A program made the translations under genes and the position numbers. Below the pieces are notes generated by a model that saw only the letters and a list, made by a program, of their open reading frames with translations, searched no databases and had not been told where the DNA came from. A DNA stretch of 64,000 nucleotides from Chloroflexota bacterium (GTDB taxonomy: Bacteria; Chloroflexota; Dehalococcoidia; Lucifugimonadales; UBA1127): the NCBI GenBank assembly GCA_026713825.1, contig JAPONS010000071.1, positions 1-64,000 on the forward strand, in the 5' to 3' direction. Positions 51,728-60,417 of the stretch are shown here, one piece after another; position 1 is the stretch's first letter, and each line of letters begins with the position of its first letter.

Positions 51728-53530
51728 ATGACCAAGCAATTGCGATTCGCGATAACCCTGGTGCTTGCATTCGCCACGCTTGTGTTCGTGGCCGCGTGTG
51801 GCGGGTCGAGTAGTGACGACACGGCCACGACGGCCACAATGACCGAGCCGCAGTCGCCCCAGCAGCCCGTGCAGCCCGCTCCGGCGACGGCTCCAGACGC
51901 GCCGACGCGACCCTCGACGATAGCTCCAGTGGTCGCGCCCACGGCGGCCGCACCCACGGGGAGCGTCGATCTTGCTATGCCAGGGCCCGCGCCGTTCGAG
52001 CGCCTCGTCATAGCTATGACCGCGCCGACCGACGAGACCAATTCCGCCATCTCCGTCGGTGGCACATCGGGCTGGCAGCTCGGCCCAATGTACGAGTGGA
52101 CTGCATCTGTCGACCCGGAGACGGGCGCGTACACTCCGATGCTCGCTGAGGACTGGTCCATAGCTGAGAAGTCCGTCACGTTCACCTTCCGCGAAGGGGT
52201 GCAGTTCCACAACGGTTGGGGCGAACTGACCGCCTACGATTTTGAAGACTCCATCCGTGACGCTACTCACGAGGACAACCCTGGCGGAGCCCAGTACATT
52301 GCGGCAATCGAAAACGTGCAGGTGTTGAATGACCGGCAGGCGGTCGTCAACCTCAAGACCATCAACGTGACGTTGTTCAGGAACATGTCACAGTTCGTCG
52401 GTGGTTTCGAGTTGATGAGCAGCAAGAACTTCGACGAGCTTGGGCGCTATCCCAAACTCGACGAACCCCCAATCGCCGGCACTGGCCCGTACCAGTTTGT
52501 GGAGCGAAGCGAGGGCAGCTACGTCCGATTCAAGCGCGTGCCCTATCAGCACTGGCGTGTCACGCCGGAATTCGAGGAGCTGGAGCTGCGCTTCATCTCG
52601 GAAGAGTCGACAAGACTGGCCGCGCTCCTGACCGATGAAGTGCACATTTCGCCATTGGCCACGGACCTGCACGAGACCGCCTTCTCCAAGGGCATGTCCT
52701 CCATCAAGGGCACAATCCCGGCCAAGCGGATAAATTTCCAGTACCTCTGCTGTTACCTGGAGGACAGGACGATGCCTGAGTTGGGCTACGTCTACCCGGA
52801 CGTTCCCATGATGGACATCCGTATCCGTCAGGCGCTGAGTAAGGCCATTGACCGCAATGTCATCAACCAGGCCCTCTTCAACGGCGGCGCCGACATCATG
52901 CAGGTTCAGGGCTACAACCCCCGCAGCGACGGCTGGAACCCGGAGTGGCCCGCAGCATTTGAGGCCAACTTCAACTACGACCCGGAGGGCGCGAAGGCGT
53001 TGCTGGCGGAAGCCGGCTACGGCCCCAATAACCCGTACGAGATGGGCATGGTCCTGCTCAGCAGCTACCGGGGCTTGCCAGAAGGACAGGACGTCGTGCT
53101 GGCGACGGTGGACATGCTGCAGGACATTGGGGTCAAGGTGAATATCGAGAGCATGGACAGCGCCACACAGGGGACGCGGGCCAGGAACCTGGAGTTTGAC
53201 AACCACCTGAACCTGCGGCAGACGTCGTCAGACCTGTTCACCAACGTCTTCATCTACGGGAGCCAGTGGGGCAGGACGCCCGGCGTCTTCGTCATCCCGC
53301 GATTGAACGAGCTCCACCTGGCGGCCCGGGCGACCCTGAACCAGGCCGAACACACCAAGATCTTCCGTGAGGTGGGAGACATCATGGTGAACCAGAACCA
53401 GGCAATTCCGTTGCTCTGGATTCCCACTGTGATGGTCTACAACCCTGACATCGTGGGTGAATGGGTGTTCCCTGGCAGCATGATCGCCCTGTACAGCCAC
53501 TTCGACAACGTGAAGGCAGCCAGACAATAG
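51728..53530 (+). CDS. ABC transporter substrate-binding lipoprotein, SBP_bac_5 family
   Basis: 600 residues starting at the ATG at 51728. The lipobox is FVAAC (Cys about residue 22) followed by a Ser/Asp/Thr/Pro linker to about residue 80. The core has LGPMYEWTASVDPETG, VTFTFREGVQFHNG and VNLKTINVTLFRNM-type strands and ends in a conserved VYNPDIVGEWVFPG. It is a paralogue of the 41222 protein (shared YRFISEESTRLAALLxxEVH pattern). A strong terminator follows at 53552. The Dpp-type permeases on the opposite strand just beyond may serve it. Confidence 0.92.
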   Translation: MTKQLRFAITLVLAFATLVFVAACGGSSSDDTATTATMTEPQSPQQPVQPAPATAPDAPTRPSTIAPVVAPTAAAPTGSVDLAMPGPAPFERLVIAMTAPTDETNSAISVGGTSGWQLGPMYEWTASVDPETGAYTPMLAEDWSIAEKSVTFTFREGVQFHNGWGELTAYDFEDSIRDATHEDNPGGAQYIAAIENVQVLNDRQAVVNLKTINVTLFRNMSQFVGGFELMSSKNFDELGRYPKLDEPPIAGTGPYQFVERSEGSYVRFKRVPYQHWRVTPEFEELELRFISEESTRLAALLTDEVHISPLATDLHETAFSKGMSSIKGTIPAKRINFQYLCCYLEDRTMPELGYVYPDVPMMDIRIRQALSKAIDRNVINQALFNGGADIMQVQGYNPRSDGWNPEWPAAFEANFNYDPEGAKALLAEAGYGPNNPYEMGMVLLSSYRGLPEGQDVVLATVDMLQDIGVKVNIESMDSATQGTRARNLEFDNHLNLRQTSSDLFTNVFIYGSQWGRTPGVFVIPRLNELHLAARATLNQAEHTKIFREVGDIMVNQNQAIPLLWIPTVMVYNPDIVGEWVFPGSMIALYSHFDNVKAARQ

Positions 53531-53551
53531 CCGCAACTCGATGGCAATAGG

Positions 53552-53583
53552 GAGAGGGGCGCCGGTAGGCGCCCCTCTCTTTT
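53552..53583 (+). terminator. Intrinsic terminator after the binding lipoprotein gene
   Basis: GAGAGGGGCGCC (53552-53563) and GGCGCCCCTCTC (53568-53579) form a perfect 12-bp stem with a GGTA loop, followed by TTTT. It also serves as a separator from the convergent minus-strand permease unit. Confidence 0.9.
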
Positions 53584-53614
53584 GCTTCCGTGCTGTTTTG
53601 GTCGATATAGGCCT

Positions 53615-53833
53615 CTAGTAGAACGGCCGGTCCCAGTTGTTGAGCGGCGGCTGCGGACGCTTCTTCCGTCGCTCGTTAATCCCCTTCCACACCCCCAGTG
53701 CGAGCCCGATGCCCGCGCCAATGGCGATGCCGAACCCGCCGAGGTACGCCATCACCCAGAACATGAAGATGCCGAACGCCACGCATGTTGCGCCGGCCAA
53801 CGCTCCGCCAAGCGCCCACCAGACGACGTTCAT
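53615..53833 (-). CDS. Small membrane protein downstream of the permease genes
   Basis: A 72-residue product with two or three hydrophobic stretches (VVWWALGGALAGATCVAFG, IFMFWVMAYLGGFGIAIGAG, IGLALGVW) and a basic tail (INERRKKRPQPP). It starts with ATG 35 bases past the stop of the permease gene at 53869, so it may be cotranscribed. No family is recognised. Confidence 0.55.
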   Translation of the reverse strand: MNVVWWALGGALAGATCVAFGIFMFWVMAYLGGFGIAIGAGIGLALGVWKGINERRKKRPQPPLNNWDRPFY

Positions 53834-53868
53834 CGCCTAGTCCTCCCGTAGGCCGCCGAGGGCGACGA

Positions 53869-54780
53869 TCATCGCCGCACCTGCCGCAGCTTCGGGTCGA
53901 GCCGGTCGCGCAGCCAGTCGCCGAAGAGGTTCAGCGACAGCACCGTCAGGAAGATGCCCAGACCCGGGATGACGGCAACCCACCATGCCACGGCCAGGTA
54001 GTTGCGCCCGTCGGCCACCATGACGCCCCACGCCGGCGTGGGGCGCGGTATCCCGACGCCAAGGAAGCTCAGCGTCGACTCCAGGATGATGACGACGCCC
54101 ACTTCCAGCGTCGCCAGCACGATTAGCGTGTTGGCGACGTTCGGCAGGATGTGCTTGAAGATGATGCGTGGCGTCGAGCAGCCGGCGACGCGCGCGCGCG
54201 CCACGAAGTCCATGTTCCGCAGCGACAGCGTCTCCGCGCGGATCAGCCGCGTATACCGGTTCCAGAGGAATATGGCGATGACGGCAATTGCGACGAAGAT
54301 GCTCTGCCCGAAGATGCTCACGAAGATGAGCGCCATGAGAATGGCCGGAATGGACGCCTTGATGTCCACGATCCGCTGCACGACGTGGTCGACCCAGCCG
54401 CCGTACCAGCCGGACAACAGCCCCAGCGTCGTGCCGACGGTGGCGGAGATGAGCAGCGCCGTCATCGAGACGAAGAGCGCGATGCGGGAACCGTATATCA
54501 GGCGGCTGAGCTGGTCGCGGCCCTGCCGGTCGGTGCCGAGGATGTGCTCCCAGCTGCCCTCGGCGTCCCACACGGGCGGGGCCAGCCGTCTCGTGAGGTC
54601 GCCGTCCAGCGGGTCGTGCGGCGCGATGATGGGCGCGAATAGGCCCGGGATGACCAGCACCACCAGCAAAATGATGACCCACAGCAACGGTAGGCTGCGC
54701 AGGAACCCAATCGCACGCTGGAAGCTGGACTGCGTCCGCTCCATGGCGCCCAACTGGGTCCTGTCGGCAAACGTGGCCAT
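53869..54780 (-). CDS. ABC transporter permease, DppC/OppC type
   Basis: A 303-residue inner-membrane permease of the oligopeptide family. It has an N-terminal helix (LLWVIILLVVLVIPGLF), the OppC-type start HDPLD followed by HILGTDRQGRDQLSRLIYGSRIAL, and the EAA loop around AETLSLRNMDFVARARVAGCSTP. It would pair with the DppB-like protein at 54800. An ATPase is not encoded in the window. It is on the opposite strand to the binding lipoprotein. Confidence 0.93.
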   Translation of the reverse strand: MATFADRTQLGAMERTQSSFQRAIGFLRSLPLLWVIILLVVLVIPGLFAPIIAPHDPLDGDLTRRLAPPVWDAEGSWEHILGTDRQGRDQLSRLIYGSRIALFVSMTALLISATVGTTLGLLSGWYGGWVDHVVQRIVDIKASIPAILMALIFVSIFGQSIFVAIAVIAIFLWNRYTRLIRAETLSLRNMDFVARARVAGCSTPRIIFKHILPNVANTLIVLATLEVGVVIILESTLSFLGVGIPRPTPAWGVMVADGRNYLAVAWWVAVIPGLGIFLTVLSLNLFGDWLRDRLDPKLRQVRR

Positions 54781-54799
54781 TCGGCTCTCCTTCTGGCCG

Positions 54800-55726
54800 C
54801 TACCTGTTAATGCGCGTGAACCGAATGCGCGGGTCGGCGTAGACGTAAGCGATGTCCGTGACCAGGTGCATGATGATGAGGATGGTCGAGCCCATGAGCG
54901 CCAGGGCCTGCACGACGTGGTAGTCGCGGGCGTTGATGGCCTGGATGGCGAGCTGGCCCATGCCCGGCCACGAGAAGATGGTCTCGACCACGATGGACCC
55001 CGACACGAGTTGCGCGATGACGACGCTCATGAACGTCAGCGGCACGATAGCCGCGTTCCGGAAGGCGTGCTTCCAGATGATCTTCCACTCCGGCAGCCCC
55101 TTGATGCGCGCCAGCTTCACGTACTCGGAGTCCAGCTGGTTGAGCATCGCCGAGCGCATCAGCCGCAGCGTGGCCGCGCTGGGCAGCGCGAGTACGATGA
55201 CGGGGAGCACGAGGTGCTCGACGCCCCCCTTCCCCGACGTCGGCAACCACCCTAACGTCACGGCGAAGATCCAGATGAGGATGATGGCGATCCAGAAGTC
55301 GGGCGTCGCCTGCCCGACGATGGCAAGCGACTTGCCGCCGTAGTCGAAGGCGGAGTCCCGCCTCACCGCGGTGAGTACGCCGATGGCGATCGACAGCGGG
55401 AAGCTGATGGCCAGCGAGATGCCGCCGAGGAGGAGCGTGTTGGGCAGCCGCCGCTTGATGAGCTCGCCCGCGGAGGCGTCAAAGCTGAATGACGGACCAA
55501 ACTCGCCCCGCAGCACATTGCCCATATACGTGAAGTACTGGACAGCAAGCGGACGTTCGAGCCCCCATAGCTCGCGGATGTACTGGGCGGTAGTCTCGTC
55601 GTCTTCCTCGCTCAGCAGGTTGTCGAGAGGGTCGCCGGAGAGCCGCACGAGGGAAAAGATGATGATGGTCACACCCAGGAAGGCGATTAGCCCGTGAAAC
55701 AGCCGGATGAGGATGTATCGCTGCAC
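54800..55726 (-). CDS. ABC transporter permease, DppB/OppB type
   Basis: A 308-residue permease. The opening YILIRLFHGLIAFLGVTIIIFSLVRL is the standard DppB first helix, with LLLGGISLAISFPLSIAIGV and the EAA-like loop LDSEYVKLARIKGLPEWKI. It lies 19 bases upstream of the DppC-type gene on the same strand, in the usual B-C order. It forms half of the channel through the inner membrane. No ATPase genes follow. Confidence 0.93.
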   Translation of the reverse strand: MQRYILIRLFHGLIAFLGVTIIIFSLVRLSGDPLDNLLSEEDDETTAQYIRELWGLERPLAVQYFTYMGNVLRGEFGPSFSFDASAGELIKRRLPNTLLLGGISLAISFPLSIAIGVLTAVRRDSAFDYGGKSLAIVGQATPDFWIAIILIWIFAVTLGWLPTSGKGGVEHLVLPVIVLALPSAATLRLMRSAMLNQLDSEYVKLARIKGLPEWKIIWKHAFRNAAIVPLTFMSVVIAQLVSGSIVVETIFSWPGMGQLAIQAINARDYHVVQALALMGSTILIIMHLVTDIAYVYADPRIRFTRINR

Positions 55727-55826
55727 GCCGCCCCCTGTTAAGGCGAAACGAGATTACGTGTGGGCAACATAGTTGCCATAAACTGGAGTGTCAAGCAACT
55801 CTAACCCAGGGAAACGGCTAGCGTCC

Positions 55827-57719
55827 TTACCCCTGCCGCCGCCGAATGAGCCGCGTCGGGGTGTCCGCGATAAAGCCGGACAGGTTCAACGCCGTGTGGA
55901 TAAGCCCGATGTGTGAGTACGCCTGCGGGAAGTTCCCAAGCTGACGGTTCTCGGCGGGGTCGAACATCTCCGCGAACAGCCCCAGGTGGTTGGAGCACCT
56001 CGTGATCATCTCGTGGAAATAGTCGAATGCCCTGTCCGTCTGACCGGTGTAGATCAGGTTGCCCATGAGCCAGAAGCTCAAGAGCGTGAACGCCCCCTCC
56101 GGCTGCGCCTCCAGCCCGTCGTCCGTCTCCTCCGGGATGTAGCGCCATACGAGCGGGCCGTCGGCCAGTTCCCGTTCGATGGCGTCGACGTTCCAGCGGA
56201 CGCGAGGGTCCTCGCGGGGGATGAGGCTGAAAAAGGGGATGGCCAGGTTGGAGGCGTCGAGGGCGTCACTGCCGTAGTGTTGCCGGAACGCTCCTTTGGA
56301 CTCGCTCCAGCCCAGGTCGAGCACCTCGGTCTTGATGTTGTACGCCTGCTGTGCCCAGCGCCGGTAGTGCCGCCGGTGCCCGACGGCTGCCGCGATGTAC
56401 GCCGCCGTGTCCAGCGCGGTCCAGCAAAGCACCTTTGAGTACACAAAGTGCTGCTGCGCCCCGCGCACCTCCCACACCCCGCGGTCGCGCCTTTGCCAGT
56501 TCTCGATGACCGTTTCAGCCAGCGAGTCCACCAGTTCCCAGGCCTCCTCAGGGATCTCGCCGTGGAGCACGAGCAGCGAGTGGATGGACGCGATGACCTC
56601 GCCGAAGACGTCCATCTGCAGGTGCTCGGCGGCCCCGTTCCCGATACGGACGGGGCGCGAGTCCTCGTAGCCGCGCAGGTGATCGAGAATCTGCTCCTTC
56701 AGCGACGACGACTGCGTGATGCCGTAGACGATGCGCGTCCTGCGCGTGTTGAGCTGACATTGCTCCAGCAGCCATTTGACGTAGCTGTCCGCGCCGTACA
56801 CGTCGCCGAGCCGGTAGAGGATATCGACGGTGAAGCTGGTGTCGCGCAGCCAGGAGTAGCGGTAGTCCCAGTTCCGTGAGCCGCCGATGGTCTCCGGCAA
56901 GCTCGTCGTGGGCGCCGCGACGATGGCGCCGGTGCCCCGGTACATCATCAGATGCAGCAGCAGAAAGGAACGCACCACCTGCTCGCGCCACAGGCCCTGG
57001 TAGCGCATCCCGGCCACCAGCTCCTGCCAGTAGCGCTGCGTAAGCCGCAGCTTCTCGTGCGAGCGGTACCGCTCCAGGCTCGCGGGCCGCCCGTTGCCGT
57101 ACGCCATCACGAAGGTGGCCGTCTCACCCTGCGACAACGTGAAGACGCCGGACATTCCGCCGTCGCTCACCTGCAGGGGAACGTCTGTGAGCATCATCAT
57201 GCTCTGCCGCCCGCCCTGTGCCTCGACCACGGTGCCGCTCCCGTTGCCCCGGACCACGCGGAACGCCGGGACAGCGCGCGCGTAATCGTGCCGGGGTTCG
57301 TAGTCGCACTGTATTTCGACGCTGCCCGCCGAGCATGTGACGATGCGGTGCAGTTCCGGCAGTTCGGAGGGGTTCGTGTCCGGCTTGCTGTCGAAGTCGC
57401 TGTCACGGATGGGCATGAAGTCGGTGATGGACACGACGCCGGTGGGTGTCGAAAAGACGGTTTCCAGGACGTTGGTGTCCTGCACGTAGGTCTGGTGCGC
57501 GTTGGTGTAGGCCTCGGCTGGCCGAATGCGGAAACGCCCGCCGATGTCCTGGTCGAGAATGGCGGCGAAGACGCTTGGCGAGTCGAAGCGGGGAAGGCAG
57601 CACCAGTCGACGGAGCCGTCCGTGCCGACAAGCGCCGCCGAGGACATGTCGCCGATGAGGCCGTATTCGTACAAGGTTTCTTCTTGCCCTGGTGTCGGAA
57701 GGCTGCACCACTCTAGCAT
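55827..57719 (-). CDS. Glycoside hydrolase family 15 protein (trehalase/glucoamylase-like)
   Basis: About 630 residues. The frame runs to an ATG at 57743; the ATG at 57719 leaves the usual family start, YEYGLIGDMSSAALVGTDGSVDW. The N-terminal beta super-sandwich is followed by an (alpha/alpha)6 barrel with the GH15 marker GGSRNWDYRYSWLRD and the acidic VFGEVIASIH region. GH15 enzymes remove glucose from alpha-glucans; many relatives with this N-terminus hydrolyse trehalose. No signal peptide is seen, so it is cytoplasmic. It is a single gene between two transporter units on the minus strand. Confidence 0.9.
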   Translation of the reverse strand: MLEWCSLPTPGQEETLYEYGLIGDMSSAALVGTDGSVDWCCLPRFDSPSVFAAILDQDIGGRFRIRPAEAYTNAHQTYVQDTNVLETVFSTPTGVVSITDFMPIRDSDFDSKPDTNPSELPELHRIVTCSAGSVEIQCDYEPRHDYARAVPAFRVVRGNGSGTVVEAQGGRQSMMMLTDVPLQVSDGGMSGVFTLSQGETATFVMAYGNGRPASLERYRSHEKLRLTQRYWQELVAGMRYQGLWREQVVRSFLLLHLMMYRGTGAIVAAPTTSLPETIGGSRNWDYRYSWLRDTSFTVDILYRLGDVYGADSYVKWLLEQCQLNTRRTRIVYGITQSSSLKEQILDHLRGYEDSRPVRIGNGAAEHLQMDVFGEVIASIHSLLVLHGEIPEEAWELVDSLAETVIENWQRRDRGVWEVRGAQQHFVYSKVLCWTALDTAAYIAAAVGHRRHYRRWAQQAYNIKTEVLDLGWSESKGAFRQHYGSDALDASNLAIPFFSLIPREDPRVRWNVDAIERELADGPLVWRYIPEETDDGLEAQPEGAFTLLSFWLMGNLIYTGQTDRAFDYFHEMITRCSNHLGLFAEMFDPAENRQLGNFPQAYSHIGLIHTALNLSGFIADTPTRLIRRRQG

Positions 57720-57774
57720 TCCATAGTTGCGCGGTGCAATCATGCGGATGACAAGAATGTATCCGGATAGGGGC

Positions 57775-58584
57775 TTACTCCTCCTCCATCGGCTGCACCT
57801 TGCCGAGGAAGACCTCCGTCAGGATGTTGGTCTCACGCACGTCGTCCGGCGTGCCCTCGAAGACGACGCGGCCAGTGTCGAGGATGTACGCCCGGTCCAC
57901 GATGTCCAGCACTCCCCTGATGTTGTGCTCCACCACCATGATCATCGTGCCGAGCTGTTCGCTGATGAGTGAGACGTTGAAGAAGACGCTTGCGACGATG
58001 TTGGGTGCGAGCCCAAGCGTCGGCTCGTCCAGCAGCAGCACCTCTGGGTTGGCCATCAGGCCCCGGCCCAGCGCCAGCATCTGCTGCTGCCCGCCCGACA
58101 TCTGGCTCGCGAGGTCCTTGCGCTTGTCGTGGAGCACGGGAAAGAGGTCCATCACCGTGTCCATGCGCCGGCGCCGCTCCGTCTTGTCTCGCAGGTAGGG
58201 GCAGCCCATCTCGAGGTTCTCCTTGATGGTCAGGTGCGTGAAGAGCCGTCTGCCCTGCGGCACGAAGGAGATGCCGTGCTTGACGATCTCGTGCGTGGCC
58301 GTGGTCAGCGGCGCGTTGCGCCAGTACACATGGCCCTCGGCGACGGGCGCGAGGCCCATGATCGCCTTGAGCACGGTCGACTTGCCCGCGCCGTTGGGCC
58401 CCATCACCGCCACGACCTCACCCTTGCGAATGCCCAGCGACGCGTGCTCCAGCGCCGCGACGGCCCCGTAGCGCACGGAGACGCCCGCCATCTCCAGCAT
58501 GTACGGCTCGTCCGTCACGCCGTTGGTGGCATCGACCGGCTCCGGTTGTTCTGTCACTTCCTGTGCCTCGTATTCTTCTGCCAT
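57775..58584 (-). CDS. livF: LivF-type branched-chain amino acid ABC ATPase
   Basis: A 269-residue ATPase. Walker A is GPNGAGKST, the signature is MSGGQQQMLALGRGL, and Walker B is VLLLDEPTLGLAP. A ~25-residue acidic N-terminal tail precedes the domain. It powers the LivH/LivM permease with LivG. It lies 24 bases after the livG stop on the same strand, the last gene of the operon. Confidence 0.93.
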   Translation of the reverse strand: MAEEYEAQEVTEQPEPVDATNGVTDEPYMLEMAGVSVRYGAVAALEHASLGIRKGEVVAVMGPNGAGKSTVLKAIMGLAPVAEGHVYWRNAPLTTATHEIVKHGISFVPQGRRLFTHLTIKENLEMGCPYLRDKTERRRRMDTVMDLFPVLHDKRKDLASQMSGGQQQMLALGRGLMANPEVLLLDEPTLGLAPNIVASVFFNVSLISEQLGTMIMVVEHNIRGVLDIVDRAYILDTGRVVFEGTPDDVRETNILTEVFLGKVQPMEEE

Positions 58585-58608
58585 GTTCCACCGTCTAGGG
58601 GACTGCGA

Positions 58609-59370
58609 TTACGCGCCCAGGTACGCTTCGATGACCTCTCGTTTTGCGAGCACCTCGTCCACGTCACCCTCGACCAGCAGCTCGCCGCTGTCCATGACGA
58701 TCAGGTGGTCCGAGAGCTCCCGCACGATTTCCATGTTGTGGGAGATGAAAAGGATGCTCTTTCCCCTCGCCCGCAGCTGCTTGAGGATGTCCTTCACCCG
58801 CACCAGCATCTGCGGGAAGAGCCCGGCAAAGGGCTCATCGAACAGGTAGATGTTCACGTCGAGGGCCATCGCCCTGGCCATCTCCAGCAGCTTCCGCTGC
58901 CCGTAGGAGAGGTCCTCCGCCTGCGCGTCGCGCTTGTCCCACATGCCCACGTCGCGCAGCACCTGCTCCGCCCGCTGCTTCTTCTGCGCCTTGCTCCGCT
59001 CGAAGAGCGAGGGCCACAGCCTCCGCTCCGTCAGGACGACCATGATGTTGTCCCATACGCTTATCTGGTTGAACAGCCGCACGTCCTGGAACGTCCGCGT
59101 GATGCCGAGGCCCGGCGTCTCATGCGGGTGGACTGTCCGCAGGCCCACGCCGTCGACGATGACCATGCCGCTGTCGAGGGGCAGCACGCCGCTCAGGATG
59201 TTGATGAGCGTCGATTTGCCGGAGCCGTTGGGGCCGATGACGCATGTAATCTGCCCCCGCGGTATGGAGATGGAGAGCCGGTGCAGCGCCTGCACGCCGC
59301 CGAAGTTCTTGCTGACGCCCACGGTGCCGAGGGCGTAGTGTTCAGCGTCCCGGGCCGGAACTTGCGTCAT
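58609..59370 (-). CDS. livG: LivG-type branched-chain amino acid ABC ATPase
   Basis: The ATG at 59370 overlaps the livM stop (ATGA) and gives 253 residues; the longer open frame to 60330 is antisense noise. Walker A is GPNGSGKST, the signature is LSYGQRKLLEMARAM (a GQRK variant) and Walker B ends in LFDEPFAGL. TFQDVRLFNQISVWDN is the LivG-type Q-loop region. It pairs with LivF as the ATPase dimer. Confidence 0.93.
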   Translation of the reverse strand: MTQVPARDAEHYALGTVGVSKNFGGVQALHRLSISIPRGQITCVIGPNGSGKSTLINILSGVLPLDSGMVIVDGVGLRTVHPHETPGLGITRTFQDVRLFNQISVWDNIMVVLTERRLWPSLFERSKAQKKQRAEQVLRDVGMWDKRDAQAEDLSYGQRKLLEMARAMALDVNIYLFDEPFAGLFPQMLVRVKDILKQLRARGKSILFISHNMEIVRELSDHLIVMDSGELLVEGDVDEVLAKREVIEAYLGA

Positions 59371-60413
59371 AGCCTGTACCTCCCCAGCAGCCCTTGCGGG
59401 CGGAAGAGCATGAGCAGCACCAGCATTACGCCCAGCACCACCTGCCGCGCCTGCCCCACGTACACGTCGGGCAGGAACGGAATGAACCGCATACCCTCCT
59501 CCAGGAGCACGAACGTCATCGCGCCCAGCAGCGAACCCCAGATGGTTGCCAGCCCGCCCAGGATGACGATGGACACCAGCAGGATCGACTCGAGCAGGAT
59601 GAAGGAGTTGGGGTCGATGAACGACGTCCAGCTCGCGAAAAGGCCGCCGGCCACCGCCGCCATCATGGCGGAGACCACCCAGATGGCCAGCTTGTAGTGC
59701 GTCACCTGGTAGCCGAACACCGAGGCCGCCTGCTCGTCCTCGCGGATGGCCGTCAGCACCCGCCCGAACGATGACGTCACGATGAACCACGCCGCCACGG
59801 AGACGAGCGCAAGGCATGCGAGCGCCATCGCCAGGAACTCCAGCTCGCCGTCCAGCGCGCGCGTGCCGAGCACCGGCCTCGCGATGTCGTGAATGCCGAA
59901 CGCGCCTCGAGTGACCGCGCGCGCATTGAGGAAGAGGTTGAAGGAGATGATGGCGAAGCCGAAGGAGACCAGCACGAAGACATCGTCGCGGAAGCGGTTG
60001 AACACCACGCCCACCACCAGCGCCGTGACGCCCGCCAGCGCTATGCCGACGGGCAGCGCCGCAAAGAACGGGAGCTCGTACGTCGGGATGCCCTCCGTTC
60101 GCAGAAGCGAGTAGTCGGTTGTGGAGGTGAGGATGGCCACGCTGTACGCGCCGATGCCGAAGAAGCCTATATGCCCCACGGAGAGCAGCCCGGTGAAGCC
60201 GATGACCAGGTTCAGGCTCACGGCAAGGATCGCCCAGATGGCGAAGACTGTGCCGATGGTGATCGCGAACCCGACGCCCTGCCACAGCACGAACGCCACC
60301 ACCCACACCAGAACGATGATGTTCGCCCACAGTTCGACGTTTCCGTTGGCGAGCCGCAGAAAAACCCGGCGGGCGCGCCGATTTTCGGTTGTCTCGGGGG
60401 TGTTCGTTGTCAT
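59367..60413 (-). CDS. livM: LivM-type branched-chain amino acid permease
   Basis: A 348-residue permease with about nine to ten helices. The central region SLNLVIGFTGLLSVGHIGFFGIGAY is the LivM marker, and TAIREDEQAASVFGYQV is the EAA-like loop that meets the ATPase. It ends MLFRPQGLLGRYRL. Its start is four bases after the livH stop, and its end overlaps livG. Topology and order match a complete Liv importer. Confidence 0.93.
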   Translation of the reverse strand: MTTNTPETTENRRARRVFLRLANGNVELWANIIVLVWVVAFVLWQGVGFAITIGTVFAIWAILAVSLNLVIGFTGLLSVGHIGFFGIGAYSVAILTSTTDYSLLRTEGIPTYELPFFAALPVGIALAGVTALVVGVVFNRFRDDVFVLVSFGFAIISFNLFLNARAVTRGAFGIHDIARPVLGTRALDGELEFLAMALACLALVSVAAWFIVTSSFGRVLTAIREDEQAASVFGYQVTHYKLAIWVVSAMMAAVAGGLFASWTSFIDPNSFILLESILLVSIVILGGLATIWGSLLGAMTFVLLEEGMRFIPFLPDVYVGQARQVVLGVMLVLLMLFRPQGLLGRYRL

Positions 60414-60417
60414 TCCG

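Noticed and set aside
58609-60330. Single long minus-strand protein of 573 residues
   Set aside because: Only the part from the ATG at 59370 is LivG; the upstream part is out of frame with the real LivM gene and low in meaning.
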